The notes under the pieces are model-generated. The model was not told the origin of the DNA. It ran no database searches and saw only the letters and a list, made by a program, of their open reading frames with translations. Below, one piece after another: positions 46,058 through 59,223 of a DNA stretch of 64,000 nt. Origin of the DNA: Congeria kusceri (Eukaryota; Mollusca; Bivalvia; Myida; Dreissenidae); NCBI GenBank assembly GCA_027627225.1, contig CM051033.1:14832058-14896057 (forward strand), written 5' to 3'. How positions within the stretch are numbered: the stretch's first letter is position 1; every line of letters starts with the position of its first letter. The position numbers were made by a program, and so were the translations under genes.

Positions 46058-46706
46058 ATTATGCCCCCCTTCGAAGAAGTGGGGGTATCTTGCTTTACAA
46101 CTGTCCATCGGTCGGTCGGTAGGTCTGTCTGTAGACCTTTTCGTTTCCGCACAATATCTTGAGAACGCTTTGACCTACGATCGTGAAAGTTGGTACGCTG
46201 GTTACTTGGGAGTAAAGGAAGAACCCTACAAATTTTGAGGTCAACAGGTCAAAGGTCAAGGTCACTGTTGCTAAAAAAAAGACAAACGGTTTCCCCTCAA
46301 TAACTTGAGAACGCATTGATATATTTTAATGAAACTTTATACATAGATACCTTACATCGAGACCTCGCTTGGGATTGCATATGGGGTGGGTGGGGTCAAG
46401 GTTACCATTACTAAAAATAGAAAAATGGTTAATGCAACTTCATACATAGATACCTTATATTGAGACTTCGCTGGGGATTGCATATGGGGTGGGTGGGACA
46501 AGGTCAAGGTCACCATTACTAAAAATAGAAAAACGGTTTCCTCTCAATAGCTTGAGACAGCATCGAGATATTTTAATGAAACTTCATACGTATATCGAGA
46601 CCTTGCTTGGGCTTGCATATTAAAAAAATTTCTTAACAATTGCACATATTTACAACTTGGCTGCAAGTCGGGGGGCATACATGTTTTACAAACATCTCTT
46701 GTTTAT
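46058..46706 (+). mobile_element. Family B tandem-array element, full length, three units
   Basis: It starts attatgccccccttcgaaga then agtgggggtatctt, a 5' hairpin. Two to three units with tcgagacctcgcttgggatt and ggggtgggtgg follow. The end is tcggggggcatacatgtttt then acaaacatctcttgtt. It has opposite orientation to the copy at 12868-13825 and fewer units, so unit number varies between copies with conserved ends. Confidence 0.88.
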
Positions 46707-46828
46707 CTAGTGTTTACGACATGCCTTTTGTCATGTCCAAACATGTGTGGTGGGGGCATCCGTGTCTAAGTACATCTTGCAATGTTTATACATTTGTACA
46801 AAATACACTGTTTGGTCTGTTTAATTTG

Positions 46829-47345
46829 TTGTTTGGTTATACCCATACAAATGAATTTAATTTTTTTTGGGGGGTGGGGTATGTAGGAACGAGCTTGTTG
46901 GTCTGTTGGTTTTATGGTTTCCAGATAATATTTCAAGAAAGGCTGGACATATTCAAATAATTTTTTGTACACATGTGTAACATCATAGAACACAGGTCAG
47001 GTTGACTTTAGTTACAAACCACTAAAATTTGACAGAGTTATGGCCCCTTTTCAACGTAACTTCCCCCCAAAAAACATGGTTTTCGGATGATAACTCAATC
47101 ATGACTTGACATATTCAAATAATTCTGGGTACACATGTATAGCATCATAAAATATAAATCAAGTTTGACTTTGGTTAAAAACCACTAAATTTTGACAGAG
47201 TTATGGCCCCTTATTGACTTAAATTCCCTAAAAACATGGTTTCTGGATGATAACTCAAGAATGACATATTCAAATAATTCTTGGTACACATGTGTAGCAT
47301 CATAATATACAGGTCAAGTTCTACTTTGGTTACAAACCACCAAAT
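46829..47345 (+). mobile_element. Family C array element, 3'-truncated
   Basis: The 5' hairpin region reads ggttatacccatacaaatga...ggggggtggggtatgtagga then acgagcttgttggtctg. Three units follow and the copy stops at ttacaaaccaccaaatta without a 3' module. Confidence 0.75.
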
Positions 47346-48100
47346 TAATATCCATGTAAAAAACGTGTTTTGTTACAAAAGTGTGTGAAAATTGTGTCGC
47401 CATGTACAAGAGAAACGTTCATAGGCTGGTCATGTGCTTAATTGCACAGTGTTTTTGCGAACAAAATGACGTTTGATGACGTCTTATTGTGTTTTAAATG
47501 TGGCTCTATATTACATTATTAGTTTTAATTTTTCTTTTAATTGTCAATTTGTGAAACGGATAGGACAATACAGGGAATAAATTAAAAGGTAAATCAATTA
47601 TGAAATATTTTAAAATACCTTGTCAAATACTTTTTAGTTGATAGTAAATAAAGGTATAAACTCCACTCTTAAAATCGTCGTAGTTGATTGGCTAATGAGA
47701 TCGTTCAGTCTCTTGTCAATCACACTGTTGGAAGTGTGACCTTATCGATCAATACAGCGTGCATTTATGGCCCATCGATAAAAGATCTGTGTAATTAGAG
47801 TTGCTTTGAAAATTAAAGCATGTCAGCGATATTTAAGCATGTCGGCAAACGACTTTCTGCTTTGAAGGCATGTCGGGCCCAACAAGGCCTGCGGGAAACG
47901 CTGTACTTGGTATTCAACCGTTCTTAGTACACAATTCTTTGTTTAGAATAATTAATAAATAGATAGATTCTTACAAATCACACACATATATTTATATAGT
48001 GTCACCTTTGACCTGCATACTATATTTTGCAAACCAGGCTGTCTGAACATGTTACGTTTTCTGACTACAAATACTGAAATTGCAGGAGTATAAAATGTTT
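47346..48100. other. No gene seen
   Basis: AT-rich sequence with no supported coding exon or repeat partner. Confidence 0.4.
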
Positions 48101-48319
48101 GATTTTATATTCATCTCCATGGTCAAAATATGCATAGTTCTATGTGTGACAGTAATGGCAAATAATTGTGTATGATTTTATATTCATCTCCATTGTCAAA
48201 ATATGCATAGTTCTATGTGTGACAGTAATGGCAAATAATTGTGTATGATTTTATATTCATCTCCATTGTCAAAATATGCATTGTTCTATGTGTGACAGTA
48301 ATGGCAAATAATTGTGTAA
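48101..48319. repeat. 73-bp x 3 tandem repeat
   Basis: Three nearly identical direct units starting gattttatattcatctcca at 48101, 48174 and 48247. Confidence 0.95.
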
Positions 48320-48667
48320 GGTATTGTGCGTGTATGTTATATTTTATTTAAAGGGTTTACATTTTTAACATGTGTTTTCTGTATCTGACCAATAAAATCA
48401 TGTTAAAATGAATTTTGACAAAAGTTTTAAAAGAGCATTAAGTACGATCCATATGAGCTCATTGTTCACCATGTTTTCTTTGATGTCATTGCCAGGCTGG
48501 GGAGACACAGGAAGAGGCTATGGACACGATCCTCACGGTAGCAGACTGACTGTTCGGCAGCATTGGTGATGCCCACAAGATGGTTAATAAAACCTGGCAA
48601 CTCATATAGGTAGTTTGCAATATAGAACTCAATGTTTGACAGCATTTGCTGTCAACACGTGAAGTTT

Positions 48668-49730
48668 TTATGTCCCCGGCATCTTGATGCAGGAAGCATA
48701 TATTGATTGTCCTGTTGTTGCTTATGACCATTTCCAATCCACCCATATCACCAACGATACTTTGACTTTGACCTTATTTTGGTTTCCAGATGATAAATCA
48801 AAAAAGGCTTGACATATTCAAATAATTTTTGATACACATGTGTAACATCATAGAATAAGGGTTAAGTTCGATGTTGGTTACAAACCACTACATTTTGACA
48901 GATTTATGGCCCCTTTTTTACTTAAAATTCCTTAAAAACATGGTTTCCGGATGATAACTCAATAAAGGCTTGACATATTCAAATAATTTTTGGTACACAT
49001 GTGTAAGATCATAGAATACAGCTCAAATGTAATGTTGGTTACAAACCATTAAATTTTGACAGAGTTATGGCTCTTTTCGACTTAAAATTCCCTAAAAACA
49101 TGATTTCCTGATGATAACTCAAGAATGGCTTGACATATTCAAATAATTTTTGGTATACATGTGAAGCATCATAAAATGTGGGTCAGGTTCGACTTTGGTT
49201 ACAAATCACTAAATTTCGACAGAGTTATGGCCCTTTAATGGCTTAAATTCCCTAAAATCATGGTTTCCTGATGATAACTCAACAATGGCTTGACATATTT
49301 AAATAATTATTGGTACACATGTAGCGTCATAAAATACAGGTCATGTTCAACTTTGGTTAAAAACCACTAAATTTTGACACAGTTTTTGTTACTTAAATTC
49401 ACGAGAAACATGGACAATAACTCATGATTGGCTTCACAATTATTATGTGGTTTCCTGACGATAACTCAACAATGGCTTGACATATTTAAATAATTATTGG
49501 TACACATGTGTAAAATCATAAAATACAGATCAAGTTCAATTATGGTTACCAACCACTAAATGTTGACAGAGTTATGGCTCTTATTGAAATTAAATTTTTC
49601 CAAATACACTGTTGACCATCCACAAATTAAAGCATTCTGTCTGTCCATTTCTTTCGAATGGATGCCATAGTTATGTGACAAGGCCATATTGTGGGGGTAT
49701 ATCCGTCACTCATGTGACAATTCTAGTTTT
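48668..49730 (+). mobile_element. Chimeric array element: family D 5' end, family C body and 3' end
   Basis: The start tatgtccccggcatcttgat then gcaggaagcatatattgatt and one unit of ttgcttatgaccatttccaa are family D. From about 48775 the text is family C (tttccagatgataaatcaaa) for about five units of 165 bp, ending gtgggggtatatccgtcact then catgtgacaattctagtttt. The switch point is inside ttattttggtttcc. Both ends are complete. Confidence 0.8.
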
Positions 49731-49731
49731 A

Positions 49732-50035
49732 GCTCACCTGAGATTGTGCTAGTGTGAGCTATTGTGGTCAGTCATGGTTTGTTGTCAGTTGTTTGTTGTC
49801 TGTCGTTTAATATTAACCTTTCGCCTGAAACAACTTCTCTGTAACCTCTGAATGGAAGTTGAAAAAACTGTCTTCACAGAATTGCATAGGAATCCACATT
49901 TGATACTATGTGTTGTCACTTGGGTCAGACAGTGTGTTTTAAGACAATTATTCATTGTAATGCCATTAGTAACTTGGTCCAATGAAAGCCAGTACGAAGC
50001 CAAATTGCGCATACAATTGTCAAGTTCTAATCTAA
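49732..50035 (+). mobile_element. Family E-type 5' fragment
   Basis: ttttagctcacctgagattg then tgctagtgtgagctattgtg begins directly after the family C end, followed by about 250 bp of diverged body. It is cut by the element at 50038. The two overlapping ORFs on opposite strands here are not gene-like. Confidence 0.65.
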
Positions 50036-50037
50036 TA

Positions 50038-51030
50038 CACTGCAGATCCGTTATATCGCGGTTCGCGGGGTCCATGGATCGCGATTGCGATATATATAGC
50101 CGGATCGCGATATAACTTGTCAGGTCATCTATGTACATATAGATATACAGGTATATACTGGCCTATTTTCACGATCTCAAAACATAAACGTAATTAACTG
50201 GCCTTTTTCATTGTTGTCAACATCCACAATGTGTTATAGCCATATGTAAAACATTCCATGTTATATAAAAATATAATATTATTCCTTGAAATTAATTTCT
50301 TATTGGGTATAATAAATTCCAAATCCCAAACACCTATCCTAATTTTACTGTTCACATGACGTAAACACGATTTTTTATTTACAATTAAACTGCACATGTA
50401 TTTCGTGTAAATCCTTTTGTTCTGCTAGAAAAGCTCACGAAAAATTATGTTGACATGTACAACGTTACGTCGTCCGCATGGAAAGCGTGGGTGTTATGAT
50501 TGTCGTATAAAAACTTTGTAGCGCTGAGAACATTGAGATCTTTAATTTGTATAAAAGTTTTGTAGCGCATAACAACAAAATTGGTTATTTATATCGCTAA
50601 TGATGTGCAGTTAGCATTTCCTATTAAACAAAAAAACAACAGTTTCACTGTATTGATAACGTTATTGTCGTTCAGATAAGTCAGTATTGATCTATGACTT
50701 ATTTTTACAGTATTCACCTTCCACATGGACGGCGTGTAATTCGGCTGCTATTTAAAGCGACAGCAGTGAAAGGCTGTTGTCATGGGTGGCAGGCGCGTTG
50801 TAAGCTGATGACGTTAAACTGTTACTCTTTGATGTTGAGCGGGTCGGGTTATTGTTTGTCGCACTAAAAGAGTGTAAATAAAAAAATAGCAATGTAGGCG
50901 CGAAAATCCGGACCAAACTGGATTTATTTATGAATGTCGTGTAATAGTAAAATATGGAAGTACATCAAAACAAATCTGGATATATTGGACATCGCGAAAT
51001 AACGGATCGCAATAAAACGGATCTGCAATG
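50038..51030. mobile_element. TA-flanked inverted-repeat MITE, about 1 kb
   Basis: The left end cactgcagatccgttatatc then gcg and the right end, reverse complement cattgcagatccgttttatt then gcg, agree at 20 of 23 positions and are bordered by TA on both sides. Near the left end tcgcg/cgcga words recur (ttcgcgg, ggatcgcgattgcgatatat, ggatcgcgatataac), giving a secondary stem. No transposase is present. A deleted relative is at 34205-34315. Confidence 0.82.
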
Positions 51031-51137
51031 TAAATCTGAGTGATTTGTGTGATGAAAATTACTTGTCTGTTCTTGTTCTCTACAACTTCTTTTAATGAAT
51101 TGAAATACCATGCCTTGTTTCGCAAATAATAGGCATG

Positions 51138-51475
51138 TTCCAACGATTATTTAGTGACTTGTGGCCTCCTTATTTAGTCACTTGTGGCCCCCTGCTTTCT
51201 AACAAGACATGTTTTAACAAAAATTGTGACAAGCCCATTAATTATTTTGTGTGTTTCATCCGTTGTGTGTCATTGGGTCAGTTAACACTTTCAACACTGG
51301 GCAGAATTGCTGTCCAATGATTATTTAGTGACTTTTGGCTTACTTATTAAATAACTAAATTGCTTTTCCACCAGACGTATGTTTTAAACAATTTGTTCAA
51401 AGCCCAAGATGAATTTCGTCCGATGTGTGTGCCGTGTCAGTGCGTCAGTTAACACTTAAAGCCCTGGGCAGAATT
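51138..51475. repeat. Diverged tandem duplication, about 175 bp x 2
   Basis: Shared order in both copies: ttatttagtgactt, tggc, atgttttaa, aagccca, tttcgtccg or catccg, tgtgtg, gggtcagttaacact or gcgtcagttaacact, ctgggcagaatt. Confidence 0.75.
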
Positions 51476-51479
51476 CAAC

Positions 51480-52380
51480 CACATTACACAGAAATCATCC
51501 TTGCGTATTAGAGAAAATGCATACAAGTAAATAGTGTAATTGTCTACATTGCTGGTACGACCTGATACATGATCTAACATCTGCAAAATCATTCTGCACA
51601 GTGTCAAGTTATGAATTTTATAAAAAGTACCAATTCGCTCCTTGTAGTTGTCCGCGACTAAAAAAACAAAAACGACTTATAGACAGACTTCAGTTTCACA
51701 TTGTACATTGTAAGCATTGTTGTTTTACTGTTGCCAATTATACATTCAATTTCTCTAGTAGACGCCATGCATTTGGAAATTGCATTTAACACAGGCTCCT
51801 TGCTTGTTTTTATAGCAATATTTTACCATTCATCTTTTAAAAAACAAAATCAAATGCTTTTATTTTGCTATTTCTTCAACTTATTTTTTTTTCTGGGTCT
51901 AAAACAACAATGATGAAATGTTTAGATGGAATGTCCGTTATGGCCAGGATGACTGATGAGGTTGAACTGAATTTTTAATTTGTCTTGTATTTGTATTGAT
52001 CAGTAGGCATGAACGTTAAGAGTCCAGAGTGCAAAATGTGATCATGGTTTGATCCTTTACCATTTTCCTTCAATTTAAAGGAGTATCAGTAAAACTCTGG
52101 CAACCAAAAGCTTAAAAAACTAGCTAACTTTAAAAATAATTGAACAAAAATGTTCCTTGCGTGACTTGCTGCCAAATTCCTTAAAATAATAAAATTCAGT
52201 TTAAGCCTTCGTTATCGGCCGTTTTGTTCAAAATATAAGAAGTCACAAACTAGACAAAATAAAATTAAATGCTAGCAGATATGTGTAAGATAAAAAAATA
52301 AAAGAAAAACAATTGTCAATTAAATTTCTAAGATAATTTCTTGAGGGGAGAATAGATACATTAGAGTTTTGGCTACAAAA
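51480..52380. other. No gene seen
   Basis: AT-rich; no supportable exon or repeat pair. Confidence 0.45.
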
Positions 52381-52384
52381 TTCA

Positions 52385-52476
52385 TTGTGTGACACAGGGC
52401 TCTTGCCCTCAGTCTACTTTTGTGACAACTCAGGGTAGCAACCCAGGGCCACTTTGGCCCTCTTGTATTATGTTTG
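52385..52476 (+). mobile_element. Family I 3' terminal fragment
   Basis: tcagggtagcaacccagggc then cactttggccctcttgtatt carries the stem-loop and CTTGT end. The body is absent. Confidence 0.6.
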
Positions 52477-52689
52477 AGTGTATTTTAACCTTGTATTGTT
52501 TAATGGGCGTGAAAGCGTATAAATTATGTTTGTTACTGGTTCAATTTATTCTTATCTTGGTTGGTGTATATAAGTACTGTTAAAGAAATTCAGGTGTAAA
52601 TGATATAATATCTCTTGCTAATGACACTACAGTTTTGAAGCGGAATGATTAAACAATTGTCAACATACAAAACCACAATAATAAATCCC

Positions 52690-52921
52690 GTAACACATTG
52701 CTCTGTAATAGATCTTTGGCACAGAGTAATCAGTGCGTCTTTGACCCTTTCAGTGGAAAACAAAGCCAAACAATGCTTTAAAACTGTCTGATCCAACAAA
52801 TTATTATTGAGTTTGAAAACAAATTAGTATACACTACAATATTTCGAATAGCTTGACAACTGTGATAGCCCTCCCCAGCGAATTCCTTTGTGTAAAATCG
52901 TCCTGCTAAACTAGACAATAG
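52690..52921 (+). repeat. Segmental duplication, copy 2, first block
   Basis: Matches 35803-36052 in direct orientation, including tctttgaccctttc and gaattcctttgtgtaaaat. The rest of copy 2 is 9 kb downstream at 61990-63350. Confidence 0.7.
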
Positions 52922-53484
52922 ATTTGTAATACCTTGGTATGTTCGTGAAATGTAAGTTACTGACAGGTTATGAACAAATGTGTTAGATTAAAAATGTACT
53001 GCTTTATAATTGGGACAAGTTTATGTGTTTCCTTTCCTGACTTTGAGATAAAAATCAACTTTCGCATCTTTGTGAGAGAAAAAAATTATTGTCACAAAAT
53101 CATACATAAAATGCACTCTTTAAGTTTCAATAATGTTCTCAAGGATATTTAAAAAGACTGGCCATGGTTTCATATCCCTTCTAAATGGCAATTTAAATTA
53201 CTTGCTCTTACATAGGCTATGAAAAATTTATCCAACTTAGAGCACAGATAGCAAATTGTTTGCTTTACTGTATGGAAAACAACTGACAAAGAGCTATATA
53301 ATAACAAAAGACCAGAATTATTGTCCCTTGACAACCAAAGTGCTCCCTTGATGGTCATTTTGTGTAGCAATTTGCCAGCAGTATTCCTATATGAGAAACA
53401 ACAATGGACAAACACGGTATTAGCCATTGAAAAAAATTCCTCATTAATTTAGTATAGTAACAACAACATCTACCACATGTACAG

Positions 53485-54642
53485 TAGTTATGCCCCCCAT
53501 CAAAGATGGCGGGGTATATTGGTTTATGTCCGTCTGTCTGTCGGTTGGTTGGTAGACCACATCCGTTTCCGTTTCTCGTTTTCCTTACTCTTAGTTAAAT
53601 AGTTGTCATCCGATCTTAACCAAACTTCATGAACATTTTTATCGGCATAAAATCTCAGCCAAGTTTGATAATCAGCCGAATCGCCCCAGGATTTGTGGAG
53701 TTATGGTACTTGAATTATCTAAAATTGGCCATTTTGCGGTTACGCTCTCTAATGCCCTGGTCAAGATAAGGAGCTGCCACCTTATCCACTGCATCTGTTT
53801 TATCCTAAATCGGATGGTGCCCACCAGGAAGCCGTTCCAATCGGGCGGTGGCAGCTGAAACTTGTGCTCATCGGATGCCGCCAAAGTTCAAGCAATACTT
53901 AGAAAGTTAACGGCGACTAGGCGATTTATTTCGGAGTCAGAGAGTTCGAGAACACTTCAGACCGGCACCGTCCAAATGCTGGACTGCATTTTCTTGGATC
54001 GGCGGTGGCCATGAGATTTTTCTACTTCTAAAATTTCAACGGCAAACATGTGGGCGTCCGGAAAGGCACCAACTGATGTACAGTTATCGTCATGGTATTG
54101 GGCGGTGCCTATGCAGGCACTGGGCGGCCCTTGTATTATCGGGCGGCGCCCAGCCGACTTACATTGACTGGATACCATTTTCAATACATTTTAATTTAAG
54201 TCATCTACAATCCTGCGCGGCGACCGTCCTATTCACATATTCACTCCATGGGTGCTGTCCAGTCATCGGCCGGTAGCCGCTTCTTGCTCAAACTGCTTGT
54301 TAATAATGAAAATCATGCAAACCGATGCTTTACCGTTCGTTAAAATCGGATAGGCCCGTTCTATTTGTGATCTAGGCATTAGTCCCACAGTTTTCATTTA
54401 ATCTTACCAAACTTGATGAAAATATTTGAGGTTATAGTATCATTGCCAAGTTTGATGATCAACCAAAACACCCTAGGAACTGCAGAGTTACATGGATTTG
54501 ATTTATAAAAAAAGTGTCCTTTTAAGCGGTTTTCGCTCCCTATGTCCAACAGTTCTTTTCCGATCACCACCAAACTTGATATTTAAAAGATTGCTTTTAA
54601 CCTAGAGGGGGCATAACTGTTTTACAAACAGCTCTTGTTATT
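53485..54642 (+). mobile_element. Family A array element, both ends present, interrupted
   Basis: The start agttatgccccccatcaaag then atggcggggtatattgg is a clear hairpin. Two units with aaacttcatgaac and gttatggtacttgaa follow. The end is acctagagggggcataactg then ttttacaaacagctcttgtt. About 630 bp of unrelated GC-richer DNA (53746-54378) splits it. Confidence 0.85.
53746..54378. other. GC-rich insert inside family A
   Basis: It contains gggcggtg, gggcggccc, gggcggcgcc and ggcggtggc words and no array text. Reading frames on both strands are short. Its ends show no inverted repeat. Possibly an unrecognised mobile element or captured gene fragment. Confidence 0.5.
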
Positions 54643-56980
54643 AACTGTGGTGTGTTGATTTTATCCACCACCTTTTCTTGTCTCTTATAACCATTATTTA
54701 ACATTTATGATAATGTTCTTCAGTTTCATTGTAATCAGTTATAATATTCATTATTAATTACTTATCTGTCAAGAAATTTACAACTTTATGTGCGGTTTTA
54801 GAAATATTAAATTTCCAAAATTTGAACATTGAACATATTTAAGATGTTTTCTGTAATATGTCCCCTGATCAATAAAATAAACCATTTGTATTGTCTGAGG
54901 TTTGTTGACTAGCAAATTTACCATTTACTTTTTGAAGTACAATGAATTGAATGCTTTCAGTGTCTACTACGCTTCACCACCTATTCAAGACCTCAACATT
55001 CATGCCAAAATTAAATAATATTATTTGTGTACCTTTGATTTAAAGGGGCGTATTGAAAGCATTGCATTGTATATATACATAGAGCTGAACATTTTAATTT
55101 TAAACTCACTTTAAAAATAAAGCTCCGGATATCTCTAAAATAATTGCCATCTTTTTTCCTTCTTAATTTATATAAAATAAATATTGTTATTTAGAAGTTT
55201 AAACATGAATTTCTGGTTATGTTGAAGAGGTTTTCTGTCCTTACAAGTATTTTCACACTTATTTCTATCTGTTTATAGAAGTGTTGACGCCTGTGATAGT
55301 ATCGAGCCACAACCAAGTTTGTCTCACATCACAAACATCTCAACACATATTTTAACAAGTATTTGTGAACTTTAATTGAATTATTTACCTCTGGTTACAG
55401 TTCAGTATATGCATACAGGATTGCAATTTTGTATTACAATTTCGTGGACATTAAGACAAAATACTTATAAAAAGTCTCTTTTTGGAACTACTGATATCTC
55501 GAAATTGTTTGTGAGCTCTCTGCGACCTTGAGATATCTTAGTTCAGCTGTATATTCAAACGAGACAATTTCCAGTTATTTACATAATATTAATGAAAAGG
55601 GTATACAGTAGAACCTGTCTAAACTGAACAGCGTCGGGACTGGGCCAGTTCGTTCGGTTTTCAGAGGTATTTGGTTTACCAAGATTTTTTATTAAATATC
55701 ATTTTCTTGTAAAAATGTACATTCTTTTATATATGTTAATTCGAGTATATAAGACAACAACATTTTAATGTTAACATTATTATTTATTTTTATGTTATTT
55801 GCACGTAAAAAGGTATAGTTGTACATTAAACGACAATGAAAGAACAAGGTCCGTTAGGAATGTTTTGCCTATAAAATTGACTATTTTTAAATTTTATTTA
55901 CTAACAGAATCATTGGTGCATACAGTTAAATTATGAAATACCCGTAATGTTGACATGACTATTTTTGGTCTATTTTATCACATTTGTTGTCAAATTTAGC
56001 TATCAGCTTGTTATATTTTTGGTTAACGCATGCGCTGTTGGTAAAAAAAAGTTGATTTAATTATTAAACAGACAACTTGACATAAGTGGCACAGATATGT
56101 CAACTCACTAGCAAATCATTGTCAACGGTTTATGAGCTCAACACCAGTACCCCACCAAAATATACCAGCCAAAACTCAAGTGCATTCAACCGTGGCAATC
56201 GACTATTTGCACGGATGTACTTTTGCTACTTAATCAATCAAGAGCATTACCAGTATATTCGTCTAGCTTTTATTGTCACATATTGGTTTATATTTTAACT
56301 TAAATACTTGCTAGAGCCTAGAGCTGCTAAAACATCTGAATAAATCTTACCTGATTTAATGTTATTCATCATGCATTACTTATAGATCTATCAGATTTTG
56401 TAGCACACAGGTACATACTAGTAAGTTGGAGATGCTTTTCAATTAATAGAATTGTGATTTTCCTTGCTCCAAATATGGCATTTACCAGCACATTCCAATT
56501 TCCATGACATAGCTCGAAATACAACATATTGAAGCAAGGTCATGCATGTACACTTACACACTGTAGCCTTTACTCTCCATTTTCTATTCATTTAGAGAAA
56601 ATTATTTCAAATATTTATAAATAATTGCATTTGTAAAATTTTATCAAAACATTTGATACCATAGATCCAATGTCTCACACATTCAATCTGTTGTTTTTTT
56701 CCAACTATGTTTAAAGTTGTTAGTCAGTTGATTTAATATCTACGTCAGAAATTATTTTCCAATTATTGTGATGATTCTGTTACGTCATATAACTGACCTA
56801 TAATTACAGTAAGGTTGTAGCGCGATCAATAGGTTTATATATTTAAAGCTTTATGATTTTACAATTAAGCTACATTTAATATCAATCTTATTCATCTTAA
56901 CATAGCAAACACCCACATGTTTAATGAGTTTTATCACTTTGTAATGTATATACCTGAATATAAAATATTCATGTATAGTT
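54643..56980. other. No gene seen; one candidate transposon end
   Basis: Long AT-rich stretch. At 55605-55640, tacagtagaacctgtctaaa then ctgaacagcg resembles the terminal text of pogo/Tigger-type MITEs, but no partner end was found. Confidence 0.4.
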
Positions 56981-56982
56981 AT

Positions 56983-57777
56983 TTTGTGCCCTTGGCATCT
57001 TGATGCAGGAGACATATAGTGATTGTCCTGTCCGTCCGTCTGTTTCGATCGTCCGTCCGCGACAAGGTTAAGAAGATTTTACTGTTTCGTCTAGCATCCA
57101 AACCGCTTACTACAACACTTAGATACTTACTTAGTTGTTGCTTATGACCACTTCCTATCCACCCATATCCCCCAGCCTCACTTTGACATTGAACTTATTT
57201 GCACTTAATAATTCAAAAACGCCGTTTCGTGGTAAACTAGATTTTGCCGTTTGGTCTAGCACCAACACTGCTTACTACAACACTTGGATATTTAGACAGT
57301 TATTACTTATGACCATTCGCAATCCACCCATTACACCCAACCTCACTTTGACCTTGACTTTAAACTAATTTGCACTTAGAATAATTCAAATTGGCTGTTA
57401 CATGGTTAACTAGATTTTACCGTTTTGTCTAGCACCAACAGCGCTTACTACAACACTTGGATACTTACACAGTTGTTGTTTATGACCATCCCTGATCCAC
57501 CCATATCACCCAACCTCACTTTGACCTTGATCTAATTTGGACTTACAATAATTCAGAAATGCCATTTCTTGGTTAATTAAATTTTACCGTTTCGTCTAGC
57601 ACCAACACCGCTTTCTACAAGACAATGATATTTGCACATTTGTTACTTATGACTGTTGCCAATCCACCCATATCACCCAACCTCACTTTGACCTTGACCT
57701 AATTTGAACTAAGAAATGGGCTATCCAACGCCAACCGGGGGCATGTGTGTTTGTCAAACACAGAATCTTGTTTTTCC
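56983..57777 (+). mobile_element. Family D tandem-array element, full length
   Basis: The start gtgcccttggcatcttgatg then caggagacatatagtgatt contains the gcatc/gatgc hairpin. Four units of 125-175 bp with tagcaccaacaccgc, actacaacacttgg, cttatgacca, aatccaccca and cctcactttgacc follow. The end is gggggcatgtgtgtttgtca then aacacagaatcttgtttt. Confidence 0.88.
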
Positions 57778-59220
57778 GTTTATTTGTGTTTGTACCACGT
57801 GATGACCACATCCACGATGAATCTTGCATTTAGCGATATTTCAAGGACTCTGATAATTCGGGTGCGGGTTAAGAACAGATATTATGCCAAAAAGCTAGGT
57901 GTCTTCCTCCAAAAGTATACTTCAATAATATATCATATATTTTGATTGGTAATATACCATCGGTTATATATGGAATACCATTTTCGCTTGCAATATGCAA
58001 TAAGGGCATATCTGAAACTAAATAGGAAGGAGAATTCGAAATATTGCTCACCTTCTTTTACATAAATTAATGCAATGACTTTTTAACGTGTTTATTTAGT
58101 ATGAAACAGTTCATGGCACTAAAACCCTGCAATTTGACTCTACATCGTCATGACTTTTAACGGAAGCTCCGGTAGTAAAAAATATTGTGGGCTAATATGC
58201 CAGTGAACTAAATTGTGAGTGTATATAATCGAAAATGTACAATAAAATAATGAAGGTTAAACAACTGTGGTCATACGATAACAATAATATTGTGTATTTG
58301 ATTCTGAATTAAGTTTAAGTTCGTAGTTTGTTGCAAATTTCGTTCTTATTTAATTGTCTATTAAGCAAAACACTCCACCTACCGACACTCTTTATATTTT
58401 ATTTCCTGATGGAGAGCATCAGAAAGGCGCATGCCATTTGGCACTTAGTCTTTGCTAAATACCTGTTTTTATAAAAACAACAAAAACATTTTTGCAATGC
58501 CATGCGAGCACTTTATTAGTGAGTAGTACAGCCATGACAAATATAGGAGAGTAAATAATTAGGACAAAAATGAACATGTAGGTAAAATATTCAAGATGTA
58601 TGCATCAAACGTCTCTTAATGTAAACTGATCAGGAGAAAAACAGAGACAGTGAACGCTGGAAACCTGTGCCCATTTGTCAGGTGTCAGATCACGAACTGA
58701 ATGTTGGTGCTTATTTAATAGAATGTTATGCTCGTTTTTTCATACACATCTGTAATATTTAATTAGTAATAAACTACACGTATTTTCTGTAACATACAGT
58801 ACATGTTCGATGTGTATTACATGAGAACATCTTGTAGAATGACTAGACAAAATGTCTATCAAAATTTCCTTGTGCAATAACCAACCAATAGCAATCTCCG
58901 ACTATATCATGTAAGACAACAATTCCATGCTATACTTACAAAACGCAATATAAATAAATTTTCTTTCATTTATCCATTGAAAACGGTTTTTTACTTTATG
59001 TCATGTCGTTCTGAAATTTTGTATTACTTTATTCGCTATTGGGGTTTGGGATTTATATCTTTATAAAAACGGATTACATATATAATAAAATAAAAAACAA
59101 AGAACCAAGTATTCGTTGTTAAACATCCCAATAAACAATGCAAAAAGGAGTCCCAATTCTGAGAAGAGCATAGTAAAAATTTGTTTCATTTACAATTGCA
59201 AAAGTATATGTCAAATCATG
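57778..59220. other. No gene seen
   Basis: AT-rich with no repeat partner or supported exon. Confidence 0.45.
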
Positions 59221-59223
59221 TTA

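Noticed and set aside
46640..46960. 106-codon plus-strand ORF as a gene
   Set aside because: It crosses the family B 3' end and the family C 5' hairpin; it is a chance frame over two mobile elements.
51945..51970. Second ctgatgag motif as a possible hammerhead core
   Set aside because: No GAAA and no complementary stem I follow at the proper distance.
55605..55640. Full pogo/Tigger-type MITE
   Set aside because: Only one end resembles the known terminal text; no inverted partner was found.
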